Below the pieces are notes generated by a model that saw only the letters and a program-made list of their open reading frames with translations, made no database searches and was not told the origin of the DNA. Source: JACRNA01 sp964366335 (GTDB lineage: Bacteria; Patescibacteriota; Microgenomatia; CAZETR01; Amesbacteraceae). Taken from it: DNA of 64,000 nt. Where the stretch lies: assembly GCA_964366335.1 (NCBI GenBank), contig CAYITQ010000001.1:1-64000 (forward strand), in the 5' to 3' direction. Of this stretch, positions 59,765 to 64,000 are shown in pieces. Numbering within the stretch: position 1 is the first letter of the stretch; each line of letters opens with the position of its first letter. Made by a program: the position numbers and the translations under genes.

Positions 59765-60743
59765 AGTAGGCTTTATCACAAAATCCATGACCGATGACAA
59801 TGCCCAGAGAGGAGTCGGTTTCTATGCCAAGCGTCTGCTCGAAAGGCTAAAGGCTCAAGGCTCAAGGCTCAATATTGAGATTTTAGAAGACAAATATAGT
59901 GAAGTGGATATAGTTCACTATCCATATTTTGATTTGTTCTACCACACTCTCCCCTTATTCCCAAAGACAAAAACAGTAGTCACGGTCCACGACGTCATAC
60001 CTCTGGAATTTCCAAACGTATATAAGCAAGGTCTAAAAGCAAAGCTTAATTTGTACTTGCAAGGCCTGGCCTTGCAAACTGTTGGCACTGTTATTACCGA
60101 TTCATTTTATTCACTCAAAAATATTCATAAATATTTAGGTGTCCCTCACGAAAAATTGAAATTAGTTTATCTGGCTGCGGATGAAATATTTAAACCAAAA
60201 AAAGTTACTAAAAAATATAATTTACCCAAAGATTTTGTATTGTATGTGGGGGATGTTAATTACAACAAAAATATTCCGGGACTGATCCAAGCCGCGAAGC
60301 TTGCAAATTTACCATTAGTCATGGTTGGTAAACAAGCAGCCGAAGTTGAATCAATGGATTTGAATCACCCAGAACTTGTCCATCTTTCTATGAACTATGA
60401 ACTAATAACTAATTACCCGATACGGTTGGGATTTGTCCCAGATGAGGATTTGGTAGATATTTATAATTTGGCAAGCGTATATTGCCAGGCATCATTCTCA
60501 GAAGGCTTTGGTCTCAATCCTTTGGAGGCATTGGCCTGTGGGACACCTGTGGCATCAAGTAATCGTGGCTCTCTACCAGAAATATTGGGTGAAAATGCTG
60601 TCTATTTTGATCCCGATGACACTTCACAAATAGCTAGTGCCATATTGAAGGCCAAAAATAGTAAAATAGACTTCAAATCAAATTTGACTTGGGAAAAAAC
60701 AGCAAAAGAAACGTTAATGATCTACAAATCACTATGTCCATAA
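59757..60743 (+). CDS. GT4 glycosyltransferase
   Basis: 328 residues from the ATG giving MIKVGFITKSM; the upstream extension is not family-like. GT-B fold: 'VTVHDVIPLEFPNVYKQGLK', 'FVLYVGDVNYNKNIPGLIQA' and donor-site 'SFSEGFGLNPLEALACGTPV' (EX7E). Two repeat tracts (59843, 60388) lie inside it. It overlaps the PIG-V-like gene by 10 nt. Confidence 0.88.
   Translation: MIKVGFITKSMTDDNAQRGVGFYAKRLLERLKAQGSRLNIEILEDKYSEVDIVHYPYFDLFYHTLPLFPKTKTVVTVHDVIPLEFPNVYKQGLKAKLNLYLQGLALQTVGTVITDSFYSLKNIHKYLGVPHEKLKLVYLAADEIFKPKKVTKKYNLPKDFVLYVGDVNYNKNIPGLIQAAKLANLPLVMVGKQAAEVESMDLNHPELVHLSMNYELITNYPIRLGFVPDEDLVDIYNLASVYCQASFSEGFGLNPLEALACGTPVASSNRGSLPEILGENAVYFDPDDTSQIASAILKAKNSKIDFKSNLTWEKTAKETLMIYKSLCP
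59843..59870. repeat. 7-nt tandem repeat (AAGGCTC family)
   Basis: AAGGCTA, AAGGCTC, AAGGCTC, AAGGCTC in phase; encodes 'RLKAQGSRLN'. Confidence 0.8.
60388..60415. repeat. 7-nt tandem repeat (CTAATAA/CTATGAA family)
   Basis: CTATGAA, CTATGAA, CTAATAA, CTAATTA in phase; encodes 'SMNYELITNY'. Same units as 40171-40198. Confidence 0.8.
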
Positions 60744-61837
60744 AAACAATTTTTAAATATATTCTCACTTGGCAGATGGCCATAATTATTGTTTCCCGCT
60801 CAGCGGGATTATTTTTGCCTCTGCAGGAAACCTATATTGGTGGCGCCACCCAAGCCTATGTCGAAAACCCCCTGCTCTATTCCAGAGCCAATTTTGATGG
60901 TAATCATTATCTGACTATTGCCAGACGGGGTTATGGCTATGCCCAGCAAGCCTTCTTTCCGCTTTATCCAAACTTAATCCGTTATTTTTCCAAATACATG
61001 CTTCCGGTTACCTCGGGTGTGGCCATTAGCATTGTTAGCTTTTTTATCGCCATTATATTTTTGGTCAAACTGGTTAAACTAGACGATTCTGATCCAAATA
61101 TTGCCAAGTGGACAATAATCAGTTTATTAACCTTTCCCACAAGCTTCTTTTTGGGCAGTGTTTATACCGAAGGCTTGTTTCTGATGCTGGTGGTTTTGAG
61201 TTTTTATTGTGCTAGGACTGGCCGCTGGTGGCTAGCCGGTATCTTTGGGGCATTCGCCAGCTATACCCGCTTTGTAGGTATATTTTTATTACCAGCTTTA
61301 TTGTTTGAATGGTTTGAGACTTCAAAAAACAAGAAAAATTTAATACCAATATTATTAATCCCAATAGGTTTATTAATCTATATGCAGTTTTTGGACAAAA
61401 CTACTGGAGATCCTTTTGCCTTCATTCATGTCCAAAAACTATTTGGCCAAGGCAGAAGTGAGAAGTTTATCTTGCTCTACCAAGTATTTTGGAGATATAT
61501 CAAGATGGTTTTTACAGTAGATCTCAACAATCCTATTTATCCCACGGTGGTTCTGGAATTTGTGACTGGTATTGCCTTCCTGTGGGCTTCAATAGCAGTC
61601 GCAATTAAGCAACGCCGTTCATATGCTGTCTTTGCCGTCCTTTCCTACCTTATACCCACTCTCACAGGCAATCTGGTGTCTCTGCCCCGCTATATCCTGA
61701 CTGCATTTCCTTTTTTTATAGGTTATGGTAGATTTTTAACACAATATAAACATCTTCGTCTGATTATATTACCTGTCAGTGGACTACTGTTAGTTATTTA
61801 TTTAGGGATGTTTATACGAGGTTATTGGGTTGCATGA
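60734..61837 (+). CDS. PIG-V-like polytopic mannosyltransferase
   Basis: 367 residues from the ATG giving MSIKTIFKYIL. 'NFDGNHYLTIARRGYGYAQQ' and 'AFFPLYPNLIRYFSKYM' are the PIG-V/GT76 signature, and 'SVYTEGLFLMLVVLSFYCAR' fits too. About 8-10 membrane segments. It overlaps GT4 by 10 nt and ends in an ATGA overlap with the flippase. Confidence 0.85.
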   Translation: MSIKTIFKYILTWQMAIIIVSRSAGLFLPLQETYIGGATQAYVENPLLYSRANFDGNHYLTIARRGYGYAQQAFFPLYPNLIRYFSKYMLPVTSGVAISIVSFFIAIIFLVKLVKLDDSDPNIAKWTIISLLTFPTSFFLGSVYTEGLFLMLVVLSFYCARTGRWWLAGIFGAFASYTRFVGIFLLPALLFEWFETSKNKKNLIPILLIPIGLLIYMQFLDKTTGDPFAFIHVQKLFGQGRSEKFILLYQVFWRYIKMVFTVDLNNPIYPTVVLEFVTGIAFLWASIAVAIKQRRSYAVFAVLSYLIPTLTGNLVSLPRYILTAFPFFIGYGRFLTQYKHLRLIILPVSGLLLVIYLGMFIRGYWVA

Positions 61838-63114
61838 AAGAAAAGATAAAATCTGTTTGGACAAATCCAGCTCTACGTGGGACGTCAATATTTATGGTGG
61901 GTAACGTTGTGGTCAGTGGTTTGGCTTTTACCTATCATTTCTTGTTAGCCAGATTATTGGGCCCACATGAATATGGTATTTTGGCCGCCTTATTTGGTTT
62001 GTTGTACTTTGTTCAAGTTCCTATAAATACTGTAGATTTTTTGATTACAAAATTAATATCTAGTTTTGAAGCCGAAAAAATTGTTAGCCACACCCGAGGG
62101 TTGATAAGTTATTTAGTACAAAAGGTAGGTTTAGTATCTTTACTGGTATTTCCAGTTTTATTATTACTATCTAAGTTTGTGCAAGATTTTCTCAAACTTC
62201 CGGAAATAGGTCCAGTGATTGCCATTTGGTTATTTATCTATCTACTATTAATTATTACTGTCTTACGGGCGGTGCTTAAAGCATGGCTACGGTTTACTGA
62301 CCTAGTCTTGAATCAAATCATTGAAATGGTTGCAAGACTTGGACTCTCAGTGGTTTTTATTTATTTTGTTTCAGCTTGGTATGGTTGGGGTTTAGTAGGA
62401 GTTATTCTGGCTTCGTTGCTAGTTTTATTTATAAGTTTGTTTCAGGTGCGCGAAATATTATCAGTACCAACAGATAAATTTGAACATCACAAATGGCCGA
62501 TTAAATCTCTGGGGATCGGGGGATTAGTATTGTCACTTGCTTATACTCTCATGTATTCAATTGACATTTTATTAGTCAAACATTTTTTTAGTGATTATTG
62601 GACCGGTATTTATGCAGTACTGGTTACAGCCGGTAAAGTGGTCTATTTTGCTCAATCGCCCTTGAGTACAGCAATGATCCCGGTGGTGGCTAGAAAATCC
62701 CAGCATCCGGCTCACGCCAGAAATGACCTATGGTTTTTACTTGGAATTTCAGGATTAATCGGGACGTCGATCGTGGGCTTGTATTTTGTTGCCTCGCAAG
62801 CATTAGTTATATCGGTGTTTTCGAGTAAGTTTATCGCGGCCGCCCCTTTGATGGCTTGGATGGGCCTGGCAATTTTTGGTTATGCCCTAGCCAATACCTG
62901 CGCCGGATTTTTATTGGCCTTAAATAAGACAAAGGCTGCCTGGATTTCATTGCTTGGATTGTTTGCCGAAGCAACCGGAATCTATTTATTTCATGCCAGT
63001 TTGACTCAGGTTGTATTATCTTTGGGAATTGTTTTTGGTATACTTGCCCTAGTTTTAATAATTTATAGCTTCTATGTCACGCGTCCAGCTATCAATAGTA
63101 GTCCCGGCTTATAA
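61834..63114 (+). CDS. Wzx-like polysaccharide flippase (MOP family)
   Basis: 426 residues from the ATG overlapping the previous stop. 'TSIFMVGNVVVSGLAFTYHF', 'RLLGPHEYGILAALFGLLYF' and about 12 membrane segments match the polysaccharide-transport family. It is the second flippase of the cluster, implying two exported glycans or two lipid-linked precursors. The next GT2 overlaps its last 41 nt. Confidence 0.86.
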   Translation: MKEKIKSVWTNPALRGTSIFMVGNVVVSGLAFTYHFLLARLLGPHEYGILAALFGLLYFVQVPINTVDFLITKLISSFEAEKIVSHTRGLISYLVQKVGLVSLLVFPVLLLLSKFVQDFLKLPEIGPVIAIWLFIYLLLIITVLRAVLKAWLRFTDLVLNQIIEMVARLGLSVVFIYFVSAWYGWGLVGVILASLLVLFISLFQVREILSVPTDKFEHHKWPIKSLGIGGLVLSLAYTLMYSIDILLVKHFFSDYWTGIYAVLVTAGKVVYFAQSPLSTAMIPVVARKSQHPAHARNDLWFLLGISGLIGTSIVGLYFVASQALVISVFSSKFIAAAPLMAWMGLAIFGYALANTCAGFLLALNKTKAAWISLLGLFAEATGIYLFHASLTQVVLSLGIVFGILALVLIIYSFYVTRPAINSSPGL

Positions 63115-63814
63115 ACAGGAAAAACAGATTGTAAAAAATCTGCAAGATTTAGATGGGGTTCTGAAGGGAATGGGAGTGAGCTATGAGATTATTTGTGTCG
63201 TAGATGGATTTCTGGATAAGACCTTTGAAAAAGCCAAATCAATTGTTTCAAAAAATATTAAGGTCATAGGTTATCCCAACAATTCCGGTAAAGGATTTGC
63301 TGTTCGTTACGGAATGTCTCACGCCAGCGGCAGTATAATTGGTTTCGTAGATTCTGGAGAGTTAGATTACGGTATGATCCCAATGATGTTGGAACACTTC
63401 AAATGGTATAAAGCGGATGTTATTATCGCCTCAAAACGCCATCCAGTGTCTCAAGTTTATTATCCTTGGCAAAGAAAAATTTTATCATTTGGTTATCAGA
63501 TGGGAGTAAAATTACTATTTGGATTAAATGTTCGTGATACTCAAGTGGGAATGAAATTATACAAAAAAGCACTCATAAAAGCAGTACTTCCCCGACTTTT
63601 AGTAAAGAAATTCGCTTTTGACATTGAAATTCTTGCCGTAGCCCACCATTTGGGCTTCACTAAAATATTTGAAGCCCCCGTTAAACTTTCTATGAAATTT
63701 TTACACACCTCTTCAATCTTTAATACAGGTTTCATTAAAACTGCCTTTAATATGGCTTGGGACACTCTGGCCGTTTTTTACCGTTTGAAAATAATGCATT
63801 TTTATGATGCGTAA
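63074..63814 (+). CDS. GT2, DPM1/ALG5-like
   Basis: 246 residues. 'LSIVVPAYKQEKQIVKNLQD', 'CVVDGFLDKTFEKA', 'NNSGKGFAVRYGMSHASGSI', 'DTQVGMKLYKKAL' and 'FAFDIEILAVAHHLGFTKIF' match the polyprenyl-phosphate sugar synthases. The usual DADxxxxP site reads DSGELDYGM, so it deviates from the canonical DxD. It overlaps the flippase by 41 nt. Confidence 0.82.
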   Translation: MSRVQLSIVVPAYKQEKQIVKNLQDLDGVLKGMGVSYEIICVVDGFLDKTFEKAKSIVSKNIKVIGYPNNSGKGFAVRYGMSHASGSIIGFVDSGELDYGMIPMMLEHFKWYKADVIIASKRHPVSQVYYPWQRKILSFGYQMGVKLLFGLNVRDTQVGMKLYKKALIKAVLPRLLVKKFAFDIEILAVAHHLGFTKIFEAPVKLSMKFLHTSSIFNTGFIKTAFNMAWDTLAVFYRLKIMHFYDA

Positions 63815-64000
63815 TTTATTAGTAATCGCGATATCGTTTTTCATCTTTGTTCCTAGCGTATATGCCTCGGAAAGATTTATAAATATTGTCAATCCCGTCA
63901 GGGTATCCAAGTACAATCTAAACACCTCAGTCAGTATCAATGCTCAATATGAAATAATAAATAAGTTTAATTTACCAGCAACATGGCTTCTCACCTTAGA
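63804..64000 (+). CDS. Exported protein, 3' end outside window
   Basis: Open from tandem ATGs at 63804/63807 to the window edge (65 codons visible). Signal peptide 'RNLLVIAISFFIFVPSVYA', then 'INIVNPVRVSKYNLN' and 'QYEIINKFNLPATWLLTLD'. This resembles, from memory, the start of polysaccharide-deacetylase-like exported proteins of Microgenomates, but too little is visible to be sure. It overlaps the GT2 gene by 11 nt, so it is co-transcribed. Confidence 0.55.
   Translation, partial: MMRNLLVIAISFFIFVPSVYASERFINIVNPVRVSKYNLNTSVSINAQYEIINKFNLPATWLLTL

Overview
The window looks like an AT-rich, densely packed genome segment of a Candidate Phyla Radiation (Patescibacteria) bacterium, most likely Microgenomates. 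I infer this from overlapping gene ends and minimal spacers, almost no Shine-Dalgarno sequences, an FtsEX plus EnvC-like operon, DUF5678 and retropepsin-like small genes, AbiEii, HigBA and RHH/RelE toxin-antitoxin pairs, a 23S-intervening-sequence-type four-helix-bundle gene, and a very large cluster of PMT/ArnT-like membrane glycosyltransferases. UGA acts as a normal stop: many genes end in TGA and release factor 2 is encoded. No rRNA, tRNA or CRISPR array was seen.

Layout. 1-8.2 kb: rarA (cut by the window edge), an RHH/RelE toxin-antitoxin pair, an SDR oxidoreductase and a flavin-type split-barrel protein, a Fic protein, convergent typA with a TrpR-like regulator, an ECF sigma factor with an AlkA-like glycosylase, and a nucleotidyltransferase-like gene next to a leftover alkA tail. 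8.2-12.4 kb: prfB, a small exported protein, ftsE, ftsX and an EnvC-like protein with a circularly permuted M23 domain. 12.4-18.5 kb: small genes, surface proteins (PT-rich, beta-helix/Ig-like, CAP domain), an AbiE-type pair and a degenerate 2'-5' RNA ligase-like protein. 18.5-20.9 kb: rmlA, rmlB and trmD. 20.9-63.8 kb: a polysaccharide/glycoprotein cluster with about 13 GT2 modules, about 13 PMT/GT87/PIG-V-like polytopic glycosyltransferases, two PTPS-related membrane proteins, two GT4 enzymes and two Wzx-like flippases. Two interruptions break it: higBA with a four-helix-bundle element (29.5-31.5 kb), and a 3.2-kb island of unrelated genes bounded by a structured repeat (43.8-46.95 kb). The window ends inside an exported protein.

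Working together: RmlA/RmlB make a dTDP-sugar, DPM1/ALG5-like GT2 enzymes probably make polyprenyl-phosphate sugars, PMT/ArnT-like enzymes would use these outside the membrane, GT2/GT4 enzymes extend chains and the flippases export them. The surface proteins upstream are plausible acceptors.

Most unusual observations: (1) degenerate tandem repeats of 7- or 8-nt units scattered through unrelated genes, with the same units recurring kilobases apart; (2) a four-helix-bundle ORF enclosed in a long inverted repeat built from the same sort of 8-nt units; (3) a three-copy structured element with compensatory base changes bounding the accessory island; (4) the permuted M23 peptidase; (5) -10 boxes almost always 6 nt before the start codon, implying leaderless mRNAs, several with built-in operators; (6) a G10 tract inside a glycosyltransferase gene.
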